DNA from: a virus
Strand: one strand, 5' to 3'
Length of the DNA stretch: 50,477 nt
Virus record (IMG/VR): IMGVR_UViG_3300043469_002569
Location: 1-50,477 of that record
Position 1 is the stretch's first letter. Each line of letters starts with the position of its first letter. The notes below the pieces were generated by a model, which did no database searches, was not told the DNA's origin, and saw only the letters and a list, made by a program, of their open reading frames with translations. The position numbers and the translations under genes were made by a program. This document shows positions 8,216-15,675 of this stretch, in pieces.

Positions 8216-9732
8216 GCGAGGCTCCGAAAATGGGCCTGCGCGCCTATCAGATGAAAGCCCGGCAGGACATCCACAAGGGTTTTGAGAATTTTGACCGACA
8301 GCTCGGCGTGCTCCCGACCGGTGGAGGCAAGACGATCCTCTTCAGCCGACTGGCTCAGGACTATCAACCGTCGCGCACGCTGATCCTCGCCCACCGCGAG
8401 GAACTCATCACCCAGGCTGTTGACAAGCTCCGCAGTTCCACGGGCCTTGAAGCCCAAGTGGAAATGGGTGAAGAGCGGGCGTCGCTCGATGCTCCGGTGG
8501 TTGTTGCCTCGGTTCAGACGCTCATGCGTGAAAAGCGCCGTGAGCGGTGGCCGCGGGATCACTTTGGACTGGTGGTCGTTGATGAAGCACACCATGCGCT
8601 CGCCGATAGCTATCTCAACACGCTGGGTCATTTCGACGATCACGCAAAGGTGTTAGGTGTCACCGCGACGCCTGACCGTGGTGACAAGAAGAACCTTGGA
8701 AAATACTTCGAGAACATCGCTTGCGAGGTGACCTTGCTGGATCTGGTCAACCAGGGATGGCTGTCACCAATCCGGGTGAAAACGGTGCCGCTCGAAATGA
8801 GCCTTCGCGGCGTTCGGACCACGGCGGGTGACTTCAGCGCCGATGACCTCGGCCACGCACTCGAACCGTATCTCGAAAAGATCGCCGACGTCTTGGTCGA
8901 GCACCGACACCGCAAGACACTCGTTTTCCTGCCATTGATCGCGGTGTCGAAACGCTTCGCGCAAATGTGTCGCGACCGTGGCTTGCTGGCCGAACACGTC
9001 GATGGCCAGACTACTGAGCGGCAGGCGGCGCTTGAGCGGTTCAAGCGGGACGAGACGCGCATCCTCACCAATGCGATGCTGCTCACTGAAGGATACGACG
9101 AACCGTCCATCGACTGTGTCGTGTGCCTGCGGCCAACCAAAATCCGTGCGCTGTATTCCCAGATCATCGGTCGTGGTACCCGTATCTGGCCTGGCAAGGA
9201 TCACCTGCTCGTGCTCGATTTCCTCTGGCAGGCCGAAGAACTCAGCCTGATGCGTCCGGCGAACCTGATCGCCGAAGACGATCTGGATGCGAAGGCGCTC
9301 ACTGACAAGCTTGGTGCCGAGGGCGACCTCGAAGAGGCACGTGAGGAGGTGAACGCGGATCGCACCCGTTCGCTCACCGAGCGGCTCAATGAGAACCGGT
9401 CCCGAAGCGGCAGCGTGCTCGATCCCCTGGAGCTCGCCGTCTCTCTCAACGAAGTGGCGTTGGCCGAATACGTCCCGACCATGGCATGGCAGGCACAGGC
9501 ACCCACTGCCAAGCAGCTCGATGTGCTGCAGAAGTTCGGCCTCAACACCATGAGTATCCTGAGCAAGGGGCACGCGTCGATGATTCTCGACCGCCTCATC
9601 TCCCGCCGCCAGCTCGGCCTGGCGACGCCGAAACAAGTCCGCGTGATGCGCCGCTACGGCCACAAGCGCCCGGAACTCGCCACGTTCGAGGAGGCAAAAC
9701 AATTCCTCGATGCCCGATTTGCCAACCGCTGA
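8212..9732 (+). CDS. Superfamily II DEAH-box DNA helicase
   Basis: An ATP-dependent helicase of the SF2 family found in phage replication modules. Walker A is PTGGGKT (residues 35-41), motif Ia is LILAHREEL (about 57-65), Walker B is DEAH (124-127), and motif III is VTATP. The C-terminal RecA lobe carries KTLVFLP, the VDGQTTERQAALERFK element, TEGYDEPSIDCVVCLRPTK and QIIGRGTR (motif VI). The total is 506 aa; beyond the core is a C-terminal extension with a Q-rich, helical segment (about 420-506). It overlaps the upstream gene by 4 nt and has a strong ribosome-binding site. It probably unwinds phage replication or recombination intermediates with the following primase-helicase. Confidence 0.93.
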   Translation: MSEAPKMGLRAYQMKARQDIHKGFENFDRQLGVLPTGGGKTILFSRLAQDYQPSRTLILAHREELITQAVDKLRSSTGLEAQVEMGEERASLDAPVVVASVQTLMREKRRERWPRDHFGLVVVDEAHHALADSYLNTLGHFDDHAKVLGVTATPDRGDKKNLGKYFENIACEVTLLDLVNQGWLSPIRVKTVPLEMSLRGVRTTAGDFSADDLGHALEPYLEKIADVLVEHRHRKTLVFLPLIAVSKRFAQMCRDRGLLAEHVDGQTTERQAALERFKRDETRILTNAMLLTEGYDEPSIDCVVCLRPTKIRALYSQIIGRGTRIWPGKDHLLVLDFLWQAEELSLMRPANLIAEDDLDAKALTDKLGAEGDLEEAREEVNADRTRSLTERLNENRSRSGSVLDPLELAVSLNEVALAEYVPTMAWQAQAPTAKQLDVLQKFGLNTMSILSKGHASMILDRLISRRQLGLATPKQVRVMRRYGHKRPELATFEEAKQFLDARFANR

Positions 9733-9747
9733 TCACTCACCCACAAG

Positions 9748-11766
9748 ATGCCAAAATACCGATCAACCGGGCTAGCTCTGCCCCGGCGCACCCTCGACTA
9801 CCTGCAACGCGGGGCAAGTGAGGGCATGCGCAATGCAGAACTCTTCGATGCAGCCTGTCAGTTTCGTGACGCCGGCCACGCGCTGGAAGATGCGGAAGGC
9901 CAACTTCTCGCCCGCGCACTGGCCGACGGGCTGACAGAATCCGAGGCGCGCCATACCATCCGCTCGGTCTATGCGCGGACCTCCAGGGAACCGCTAGGGG
10001 CGTCCGGGCCATTGCCTGCCGCATCGCCACCTGTGCCACGACGTGCCATGCCATCGCCGGTCCGGCACGAGCGGTCCACGATGGCGCTGCCGGTCACCAT
10101 CGACGATGGATTTGTTAGGCTGATCGACTCGTGCTTCCAGCCTGATGAATTCGTCGCCATCTCACCGGCGGCGGAGAACGAAGAGGGCGAGATCGTTCCG
10201 CGCCGTGGTGTCACGCTCACCACGAGCGAGTGGAAATCCAAAGTGGCAGCGAAGGGCGGCATCGACCGCGTGTTCGGCACCAAGCTCGGGTTGTTTCTCC
10301 GGATCAACCCGATGGCCAAAGGCGGGGCGAAGAACGAGGATGTGACCGCGTTCCGCCATGTGCTGGTCGAGTTCGACCGCGATGAGGCCGGCAAGCTGAT
10401 CCCCAAGGAAGAGCAATACCATGCGGTCGTTGCCAGCGGCATGCCGGTGGCCGCCTTGATCGACTCGGGCAACAAGAGCCTGCACGCGTGGATCCGGGTG
10501 GATGCTCCGGACGAGAAAGAATACAAGCGCCGGGTCGAAATCATCTGGGGCTGGTTTTCCGGGATCAACCTGGACAAGCAGAACCGGAATCCCTCACGCC
10601 TGTCGCGTTGTCCTGACGGCTGGCGCACGGTCGATGGCGATGTTCGTCGTCAGGCCTTGCTCGCGCTCGAATTCGGCGCGGAATCATGGACGGCATGGGA
10701 GGCAGCACACTCGAATTCCGACCTGCCGCCGATTCTGCCCGGTCGTGCCTTCATGGGCCAGCCGGAACCAGAGCCGCCGCAGCTCGTTGATGGTGTTCTC
10801 CATCAGGGTGCGAAGATGGTGTTAGGTGGCCCGTCCAAGGCACGCAAGAGCTGGTCGTTGATCGACCTGATGCTCTCGGTGTCCACCGGCACGCCGTGGT
10901 GGGGATTTCCGACGCGTCCCGGCCGCGCCTTGTATCTCAACTTCGAGCTGCCTGCTTTCGCGCTGCAATACCGGATTACCCGGATCGCGGCGGCGAAGGA
11001 AATCGAGGATTTCACCGGATTCGACATCTGGAACCTGCGCGGCCATGCCACCGACTTCTCTGCACTCATTCCCAAGATTCTCGGCCGTATCCGCGACACC
11101 GGGTATTCCTTGATCCTGATTGACCCTATCTACAAGGGCCTCGGCGCACGGAATGAAAACGACGCCGGCGACATCGCCAGCCTGCTCAATGAAGTCGAGC
11201 AACTCGCGGCGAAGTCCGGAGCAGCAGCCGTCTTCGGCGCGCACTTCTCCAAGGGCAACCAGGCGGGCAAGGAGTCCATCGACCGGATCGGCGGGTCAGG
11301 TGTGTTCGCCCGCGACCCCGACGTGATCCTGACCATGACGCCTCATCAGGAAGACGACGCCCATGTCATCGACCTCACGCTGCGCGCCCTGCCTCCCGTC
11401 AAGCCGTTCGTCGTCCGCTGGTGCGAGTCTATCTTCATCACCGACCGGAACGCCGACCCAGCCCAGCTCAAGGCTCCTCAGGGCAATCCCAAGAGCGAGA
11501 AGGCGAAGGCGACCTACAAGATGGGCAGCGCGGCTGACCGCTACGCCAGCGCCGTTGAAACCATGCCGCCGCTCGCCAATGGCAAGGTCCCCCAGGAATC
11601 AGCCGTGCTGGCCTATGTTTCAGACCGGATCGCTGAGATCGACGGCGACTGCACGCTCAAGGAGGCACAGAGGGTTTTCCACTGCCTCGCCAACATGCGG
11701 AAGGGATCACCCTTCGTTTTCGATAAAGCAACCCGCCTATGGAGGGGGAGTCGTCATGGAATTTGA
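9748..11766 (+). CDS. Primase / RepA-type helicase fusion protein
   Basis: A 672-aa replication protein with two parts. The N-terminal 90 residues are helical (LPRRTLDYLQRGASEGMRNAELFDAACQFRDAG), resembling the PriCT-like or primase-associated segment. Residues about 120-300 contain FRHVLVEFDRDEAGKLIPKEEQ and IDSGNKSLHAWIRVDAP, a pattern seen in prim-pol-like primase domains. The C-terminal part is a RepA/AAA_25 ATPase: a Walker A variant GGPSKARKS near 360-368, ALYLNFELP, LILIDPIYKGLG near 455 and FGAHFSKGN near 495. Such fusions prime and unwind at phage origins. The gene is followed directly by a 243-nt non-coding region dense in inverted repeats that could be the origin. Confidence 0.87.
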   Translation: MPKYRSTGLALPRRTLDYLQRGASEGMRNAELFDAACQFRDAGHALEDAEGQLLARALADGLTESEARHTIRSVYARTSREPLGASGPLPAASPPVPRRAMPSPVRHERSTMALPVTIDDGFVRLIDSCFQPDEFVAISPAAENEEGEIVPRRGVTLTTSEWKSKVAAKGGIDRVFGTKLGLFLRINPMAKGGAKNEDVTAFRHVLVEFDRDEAGKLIPKEEQYHAVVASGMPVAALIDSGNKSLHAWIRVDAPDEKEYKRRVEIIWGWFSGINLDKQNRNPSRLSRCPDGWRTVDGDVRRQALLALEFGAESWTAWEAAHSNSDLPPILPGRAFMGQPEPEPPQLVDGVLHQGAKMVLGGPSKARKSWSLIDLMLSVSTGTPWWGFPTRPGRALYLNFELPAFALQYRITRIAAAKEIEDFTGFDIWNLRGHATDFSALIPKILGRIRDTGYSLILIDPIYKGLGARNENDAGDIASLLNEVEQLAAKSGAAAVFGAHFSKGNQAGKESIDRIGGSGVFARDPDVILTMTPHQEDDAHVIDLTLRALPPVKPFVVRWCESIFITDRNADPAQLKAPQGNPKSEKAKATYKMGSAADRYASAVETMPPLANGKVPQESAVLAYVSDRIAEIDGDCTLKEAQRVFHCLANMRKGSPFVFDKATRLWRGSRHGI

Positions 11767-12009
11767 ACCCGTCATTTCAGCAGGGTTTGCACCCCGGATT
11801 CAAATTGGTTTGAACCCGTTTGAATCCGTCGTATCTAACGGAGCAGCGCGGCTTATAAGCAACAAGCTGATTAGCATGCTGATTGGCATGATGATGGTTT
11901 ACCTAAAGGTAAACAGAGCGCGAATCGGTAAACCGAGATTCGCGCGCTCTGGTTCTCCCTTTCAGGGACCAGAGCCATCAGTTTCAGATCGGCTGAAAGG
12001 AGGTTCAAA
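11767..12009 (+). other. Non-coding structured region, candidate replication origin or structured leader
   Basis: No gene is supported here. TTTGAACCCGT occurs at 11762-11772 and 11809-11819. GGATTCAAA (11796-11804) faces TTTGAATCC (11819-11827). GTTTACC-TAAA-GGTAAAC is at 11897-11914. Then follow a 12-bp hairpin built on GCGCGAATCGGT/ACCGAGATTCGCGC (11918-11945), CTGGT..CCCT/AGGG..ACCAG (11949-11972) and TTTCAG-ATCGG-CTGAAA (11982-11998), the last overlapping the ribosome-binding site of the next gene. None of the hairpins is followed by a T-tract. Position downstream of the primase-helicase favours an origin; the final hairpin favours translational control. Both remain inferences. Confidence 0.6.
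11996..12003 (+). promoter_or_regulatory. Shine-Dalgarno AAAGGAGG partly inside a hairpin
   Basis: AAAGGAGG lies 6 nt before ATG 12010. Its first three A residues pair in the hairpin TTTCAG-ATCGG-CTGAAA (11982-11998), so ribosome access could depend on folding. Confidence 0.7.
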
Positions 12010-12567
12010 ATGAACTCCAACGACTACGCCAAAAAGCAGGCGAAGAAGGATGCCGAATACGAACGTGAATACGAGACCTGGGTGAAGTCCATGACCCTCG
12101 AAGAACGTCGGGAGGCGGAGAAGCTTGGTCTGCTCAAACCCTGCCTTCAACGCCACGGCAATGGTTCGCCGGACCACGACATGGCCGAATCATCGCGAGC
12201 CAGTCACACGCCGGACATCGCAGCATTGGTCGATCACGATGAGGATGCTCAAGAGGAAGTGATCGCGGCAGGCATGGCCGAGGCGAACCGGATTCTGCGG
12301 CACCTTGTTGCCGACCTCATCGACGCGGAAAACATGCGACTCACCATCGAGTGTTTGGCGGCCTCACTCGGCCTCAGCGCCTACAATGGTGAGAGCATGA
12401 CGTCCATCGCCAAACGATGCGGAGTGACCCGTGCGGCAGTCAGCAAGCGCTGCGTTGACATCACCAAACGGCTGAAGGTTCTGCCGTCGAGAGCAATGCG
12501 CAGCGAGAAGGCACGCAAGATCTACCAGAAGGCTCAAATCAAACAGCACCTCAAAAACAATCCATGA
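12010..12567 (+). CDS. HTH protein, sigma-70 region 4-like
   Basis: A 185-aa protein. The N-terminal 40 residues are highly charged and helical (AKKQAKKDAEYEREYETW). Residues about 75-130 are helical, and the C-terminal part has a helix-turn-helix (NGESMTSIAKRCGVTRAAVSKRCVDITKRL, about 128-157) resembling sigma region 4 or transposase-type HTH. It may regulate phage transcription or bind the structured region directly upstream. The strong ribosome-binding site and preceding hairpins suggest regulated expression. It overlaps the next gene by 4 nt. The family is not identified with certainty. Confidence 0.7.
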   Translation: MNSNDYAKKQAKKDAEYEREYETWVKSMTLEERREAEKLGLLKPCLQRHGNGSPDHDMAESSRASHTPDIAALVDHDEDAQEEVIAAGMAEANRILRHLVADLIDAENMRLTIECLAASLGLSAYNGESMTSIAKRCGVTRAAVSKRCVDITKRLKVLPSRAMRSEKARKIYQKAQIKQHLKNNP

Positions 12568-13169
12568 ACACTCTCGCAATCAACGACCCGAAGTTTGCCA
12601 TCACTTCTACTGGCATCAAATTCAACGAGGAACTCAGTTTCGAAGAATGGGACGAGCTGGGCCAGAAACTTGCACCCGTTGGCAAGTCTATCGGCTTCAT
12701 TATCGGCGACTGGATCAACTATGGAGAGAATCGATGGGGCGACAAATACGAAGAAGCTTTGGGACGCACCGGAATGGCCTACCAAACTCTTGCCGACTTC
12801 GCTTATGTGGCGCGGAAAGTGCAATTTTCGTTCCGGAACGAAAAACTCGATTACACGCACCATCGAGTTGTCGCCAAGATCAAGGATCCCGAAGAACAGC
12901 GGCATTGGCTTGAGATGGCCGTGCAACACAAGCTGGGCAAACGACGACTCCAGAAGTCGATCAACTTTGGGCGACTCGCCACCGAACAGGAAGTCGCGGG
13001 TGATCCACACGATAAGCGCCATACGACCTACCTCTCGCTCTTGAACAAGATCCGCCGTTGGTGGCAGGAGCAGACTGAGACAGCCCCAGTCGATGAGTGG
13101 GACGAAGAACGTCGGCAGGCACTCAAAGAGGACTTCGAATTCGTGAAGGACATCTACGAAGCACTCTAA
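12564..13169 (+). CDS. Conserved-looking hypothetical protein
   Basis: A 201-aa product (MNTLAINDPKFAITSTGIKFNEELSFEEWDELGQKL). It is mostly helical, with aromatic-rich segments (FIIGDWINYGENRWGDKYEEAL; YQTLADFAYVARKVQFSFR; EKLDYTHHRVVAKIKDPEEQRHWLEMAV) and no catalytic motif I can name. This pattern occurs in phage and plasmid proteins of unknown function near replication genes. It overlaps the HTH gene by 4 nt and ends 5 nt before the tRNA-like sequence. Confidence 0.75.
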   Translation: MNTLAINDPKFAITSTGIKFNEELSFEEWDELGQKLAPVGKSIGFIIGDWINYGENRWGDKYEEALGRTGMAYQTLADFAYVARKVQFSFRNEKLDYTHHRVVAKIKDPEEQRHWLEMAVQHKLGKRRLQKSINFGRLATEQEVAGDPHDKRHTTYLSLLNKIRRWWQEQTETAPVDEWDEERRQALKEDFEFVKDIYEAL

Positions 13170-13174
13170 CCAAA

Positions 13175-13246
13175 CGCAGGGAGGGACGGTCCCAGGCGAG
13201 CCTCATACTCTCGCCCCTGCGGGTTCAACTCCCGCCCCTGCAACCA
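13175..13246 (+). tRNA. Initiator-like tRNA-Met(CAU) with a minimal D-arm
   Basis: A 72-nt sequence with a 7-position acceptor (13175-13181 with 13236-13242) whose first pair is C1·A72 mismatched, the hallmark of bacterial initiator tRNA. It also has T-arm GCGGG-TTCAACT-CCCGC (13219-13235), discriminator A and an encoded CCA (13244-13246). The anticodon loop CTCATAC holds CAU (13204-13206) on the stem CGAGC/TCTCG, with one mismatch next to the loop; an alternative 6-bp GGCGAG/CTCGCC stem is also possible. The D-arm is only GGA-CGG-TCC (13184-13192), far shorter than normal. It could be a functional reduced tRNA, a pseudogene or a tRNA mimic. Confidence 0.55.
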
Positions 13247-13257
13247 CTCACCCCATC

Positions 13258-13449
13258 ATGACCACACCAATCCAGCGACTTACGCGTCTCCTCAATGAAG
13301 GGGCGCGGTTCATGGTTGAACTGCCAGGGCAAACGTCCATCGACCTCACACCGGACGTGATTGCCGCGATGGCACAGGCTCAAACCTGCAACGTGCAGTG
13401 CGCCAAGATAACGATCACGATTGAAGCGAATCGAAGGGGCGAAGAGTAA
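13258..13449 (+). CDS. Small hypothetical protein
   Basis: A 63-aa product (MTTPIQRLTRLLNEGARFMVELPGQTSIDLTPDVIAAMAQAQ) with two short predicted helices and a beta-like C-terminus containing CNVQCAKITITIEA. No family is recognised. Its start follows the tRNA-like element by 11 nt without a Shine-Dalgarno sequence, and its stop overlaps the start of the HNH gene (TAATG). Confidence 0.6.
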   Translation: MTTPIQRLTRLLNEGARFMVELPGQTSIDLTPDVIAAMAQAQTCNVQCAKITITIEANRRGEE

Positions 13450-13826
13450 TGCAGATGACGTTCGACATCTTCGAAACGAAATCCCCGGGCATGGGCATTG
13501 GCGAAGAGAGCTGGAGGCCCATCACTTACGCCCCGGGATACGAGGTTTCGACGTTTGGTAAGTTTAGGCACCTAATCAGAGGTTCGCTCAAAGGGACGAA
13601 AGCTCACAACGGATACATCCACATCGGTCTGATGATCGATGGCTATCAGAAGTGGATGTTGGCACACAGGGTCGTGGCCATGGAATTTCTGGAAAATCCG
13701 AAGAGCCATCCCGTGGTCAATCACATTGACGGCAACAGGGAAAACAACCGTGTCGATAACCTTGAGTGGGCAAGCAGATCCCACAACGCCCGCGACATGT
13801 GGGCACGAAAGAAGGGGCATGTCTGA
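13449..13826 (+). CDS. NUMOD4-HNH endonuclease
   Basis: A 125-aa DNA endonuclease of the homing type. The NUMOD4 DNA-binding motif is WRPITYAPGYEVSTFGKFR (about residues 22-40). The HNH_3 core is LAHRVVAMEFLENP...VVNHIDGNRENNRVDNLEWAS, with the catalytic histidines in AHR and NHID and the Asn in DNLEW. Such free-standing endonucleases spread between phage genomes and often sit beside essential genes or tRNAs, as here. No intron or intein is visible, so it is a self-contained mobile gene. Confidence 0.93.
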   Translation: MQMTFDIFETKSPGMGIGEESWRPITYAPGYEVSTFGKFRHLIRGSLKGTKAHNGYIHIGLMIDGYQKWMLAHRVVAMEFLENPKSHPVVNHIDGNRENNRVDNLEWASRSHNARDMWARKKGHV

Positions 13827-13971
13827 GAACGGCCTGAACCGAGTAGGGAGTCTTCTAGCCGTCCAGACTGCTGGCGGGGATGTCCCGACCCTCATTGAAT
13901 TTACGTGATAAATTGTTTTCGCGTTTCCCACATAACGGACGCTCGGGACGTTGACTCCGGACGCCAGGGAA
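13827..13971. other. Intergenic stretch with inverted repeat
   Basis: Short gap with no supported gene. GTCCCGA and TCGGGAC form an inverted repeat about 60 nt apart across an A+T-rich core (TTTACGTGATAAATTGTTTT). A TTGACT box at 13951-13956 is placed 15 nt before the next start. Confidence 0.4.
13951..13956 (+). promoter_or_regulatory. TTGAC start-associated box (TTGACT)
   Basis: 15 nt upstream of ATG 13972, small PD-(D/E)XK nuclease. Confidence 0.45.
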
Positions 13972-14340
13972 ATGGCTACATCCCTCTTGGAATCAAGGTT
14001 TCTGCTACTCTGGAGGGTGGCGCAAGGTCCGCCCCTGGAGCGGGAAGTGAGGTTCCATGCTTCCCGTTTGTGGCGCGCCGACTTTGCACATGTTGCAAGC
14101 CGCACGCTGATCGAAATCGAGGGCGGGATTTTCCAGCGCGGAGCTGGTCGGCACAACCGCGGAGCGGGTTACGCCAAGGACGCCGAGAAGTATCTCGAAG
14201 CCGTGTTGGCGGGCTGGACCGTCATCCGGTTGACTGAAAAGCAGCTCGATCTCGACTTCATCGAGCGCATCGTCGCGCTGCTTCGGCAATCGTCTTCATC
14301 GGAAGAAACAGCTTTCGGACAAATCCGCCGAACGGAATGA
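13972..14340 (+). CDS. PD-(D/E)XK-type small endonuclease
   Basis: A 122-aa protein starting at ATG 13972 (MATSLLESRFLLLWRVAQGP). The segment LEREVRFHASRLWRADFAHVASRTLIEIEGGIFQRGAGRH (about 22-62) has the E...D...ExxGG pattern of small phage PD-(D/E)XK nucleases. GYAKDAEKYLEAVLAGWTVIRLT (about 67-90) is the conserved C-terminal block of VSR/DUF559-like enzymes. It may process branched or nicked phage DNA. The C-terminus overlaps the convergent GNAT gene by 83 nt. The in-frame TTG at 13951 belongs to a TTGACT box, so the ATG is preferred. Confidence 0.75.
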   Translation: MATSLLESRFLLLWRVAQGPPLEREVRFHASRLWRADFAHVASRTLIEIEGGIFQRGAGRHNRGAGYAKDAEKYLEAVLAGWTVIRLTEKQLDLDFIERIVALLRQSSSSEETAFGQIRRTE

Positions 14341-14773
14341 AGCCGTGCTTTCGATAGAAAGACTCCGCGCCATCATACTTTGCATCGACCACCACCAGAG
14401 CGGAAGCCACCTCCCGTGTGTTTACCAGAATCCGCCCAAGGGCATCGGCCAGAAGCAAACTGCCCATGCCAGGTTGGTCAACAGCCCTCGCCAGTCTGCC
14501 GATCAGCGTTGCGGGGGTGGTCGGATAGCGCGGCAGCTTTTTGGCCGTTTCATCGGGCAGTCCGCTTGTCTCGACCGCATACGAGGCAAGCGTGTAATAG
14601 CCGAGGATCGTCTTCGGTTGGTCCTCTCCGACCATGACAAACACCGCCGCCACATGACGCCGCATGTCCTGCGAGGCCTGCCGCTGCAGGTAGTTGTTCA
14701 GAGCAGCAACGCCGCACGTAAATCCCTCTCGGTCGTGGGACGGACTCAGAGATTCGGAGCGCAGACCGTTCAT
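14258..14773 (-). CDS. GNAT-family acetyltransferase toxin (TacT-like)
   Basis: A 171-aa acetyltransferase of the class whose members block translation by acetylating charged tRNA. The N-terminal FTCGVAALNNYLQRQASQDMRRHVAAVFV is typical of TacT/AtaT toxins. The acetyl-CoA loop is RAVDQPGMGSLLL (about 96-107) and the catalytic-type tyrosine is Y140 in AESFYRKHGF. The protein overlaps the DUF1778 antitoxin gene by 4 nt, antitoxin first, the normal order. In a phage it may act as an addiction or exclusion module. Seen: motifs and pairing. Inferred: tRNA target, from the family. Confidence 0.92.
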   Translation of the reverse strand: MNGLRSESLSPSHDREGFTCGVAALNNYLQRQASQDMRRHVAAVFVMVGEDQPKTILGYYTLASYAVETSGLPDETAKKLPRYPTTPATLIGRLARAVDQPGMGSLLLADALGRILVNTREVASALVVVDAKYDGAESFYRKHGFIPFGGFVRKLFLPMKTIAEAARRCAR

Positions 14774-15072
14774 CGCACGGTGACGTTTTTCCGATGGCTG
14801 GCGAACGCCTGGGTGAGTTTGCGGTTGGGTTTCGGCGGAGCGAGCATGGCTTTGGCGAATGCCGCGCTGTCCTTGACGCTGAGGTTCAAAACCTCGTGCT
14901 CGCGCACTACTTCGGCGGCGCTTTTCTGCAAGGTGGCGATGACGAAATCGGTCAGGCTCACGCCTTCAAGGGAAGCCGCACGCCCAATCAGATCCTTGAT
15001 CGGTGCGGGAACCCGGGCTTCAAGTCGCTCGGTTGTTGGCTTGGCGGGTCGTTTCGCTGTCGTGGCGCACAT
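14770..15072 (-). CDS. DUF1778-family antitoxin (TacA-like)
   Basis: A 100-aa antitoxin with an N-terminal ribbon-helix-helix (TTERLEARVPAPIKDLIGRAASLEGVSLTDFVIATLQKSAAEVVREHEV, about 13-62) and a C-terminal toxin-binding tail (LSVKDSAAFAKAMLAPPKPNRKL). I start it at ATG 15072 (MCATTAKRPAK); an upstream in-frame TTG lies inside the palindrome and is less likely. It would neutralise the GNAT toxin and bind the perfect palindrome at 15081-15101 for autorepression. Confidence 0.9.
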   Translation of the reverse strand: MCATTAKRPAKPTTERLEARVPAPIKDLIGRAASLEGVSLTDFVIATLQKSAAEVVREHEVLNLSVKDSAAFAKAMLAPPKPNRKLTQAFASHRKNVTVR

Positions 15073-15080
15073 GCCGGGAG

Positions 15081-15101
15081 TTTCCGGCAATTTGCCGGAA
15101 A
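15081..15101. promoter_or_regulatory. Palindromic operator of the toxin-antitoxin pair
   Basis: TTTCCGGCA-ATT-TGCCGGAAA, perfect 9-bp arms with a 3-bp centre, 9 nt upstream of the antitoxin start. On the minus strand it directly follows a TTGACT box. It suits a ribbon-helix-helix repressor. Confidence 0.75.
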
Positions 15102-15102
15102 G

Positions 15103-15381
15103 TCAATATTCTTCCGGGAGCATGATGCAAGTCGAGCTGCGGTCCCATTCGGTGATGATGTAGATCCGCCGGCCGCCACCGAGCTTGTAGTGGCTCAGGA
15201 TGCGGTCGCCGTGGATCAGGGCATCTTCGTTCGCCTGCTTGTCGCATTCGTCGAGGTCGCCCCAGTCGCCGCAATGATGGCGGTGCATGTAGGACGCCAG
15301 GTCGATGCCGAGTGCCATCGCGGTCGGTGTCGCGACTGTCCTTCCCAGCGGGAAGCGTGGTTCCATGATTCGGTATGCCAT
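15103..15381 (-). CDS. Plasmid/phage conserved small protein of unknown function
   Basis: A 92-aa protein of a type common on plasmids and integrative elements: FPLGRTVATPTAMALGI at the start, HHCGDWGDLDECDKQANEDAL in the middle, and GDRILSHYKLGGGRRIYIITEWDRSSTCIMLPEEY at the end. The Gly-Asp-Trp-Gly-Asp and final LPEEY blocks are the conserved features I remember for this family. Its biochemical role is unknown. It lies in the leftward block between an antitoxin and another small gene. Confidence 0.8.
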   Translation of the reverse strand: MAYRIMEPRFPLGRTVATPTAMALGIDLASYMHRHHCGDWGDLDECDKQANEDALIHGDRILSHYKLGGGRRIYIITEWDRSSTCIMLPEEY

Positions 15382-15387
15382 GGCCGT

Positions 15388-15666
15388 TCAGTCGTTGGTG
15401 GTTCCCCATTCCGGGTGGCGCTTGCCGGTGGCGATCAGGCCGGAGGCGAGCATGTCCTCGACCAGTGCCTTCGGCGGCCACGGGCGGTGAGGTTTGCCGG
15501 TCTGCATCTTGGACGCCCGTGCGGTGGCGCGGCAGTAGGATGGCAGGTCGGCTTCCGGGTTGAAGCTGTCGGCCCGCAGTTGGGTCATCAGGTCGGTGGC
15601 ATCAACGGCGGAGAAGGTCGCCCCGTCGATGGTGTGGTATTCGGTGTTCATGGTGGTCATTGTCAT
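15388..15666 (-). CDS. Hypothetical protein
   Basis: A 92-aa product (MTMTTMNTEYHTIDGATFSAVDATDLMTQLRADSF) ending WGTTND. It has a possible helical core (ALVEDMLASGLIATG) and no recognised domain. It lies 6 nt before the previous small gene and 9 nt after the amidoligase stop, so the three are one leftward unit. The precise start among several nearby ATG codons is uncertain. Confidence 0.6.
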   Translation of the reverse strand: MTMTTMNTEYHTIDGATFSAVDATDLMTQLRADSFNPEADLPSYCRATARASKMQTGKPHRPWPPKALVEDMLASGLIATGKRHPEWGTTND

Positions 15667-15675
15667 TGGTGGAAA

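Noticed and set aside
11897-11972. Hairpins as a transcription terminator
   Set aside because: None is followed by a T-tract and the next gene is in the same direction with a strong ribosome-binding site.
11363-12013. 216-aa ORF spanning the primase end and the structured region
   Set aside because: Its first half is a shadow of the primase-helicase and the second half is the non-coding repeat region.
13219-13246. tRNA 3' end as phage attachment site
   Set aside because: No integrase beside it and no second copy in the window; it lies inside the early gene region.
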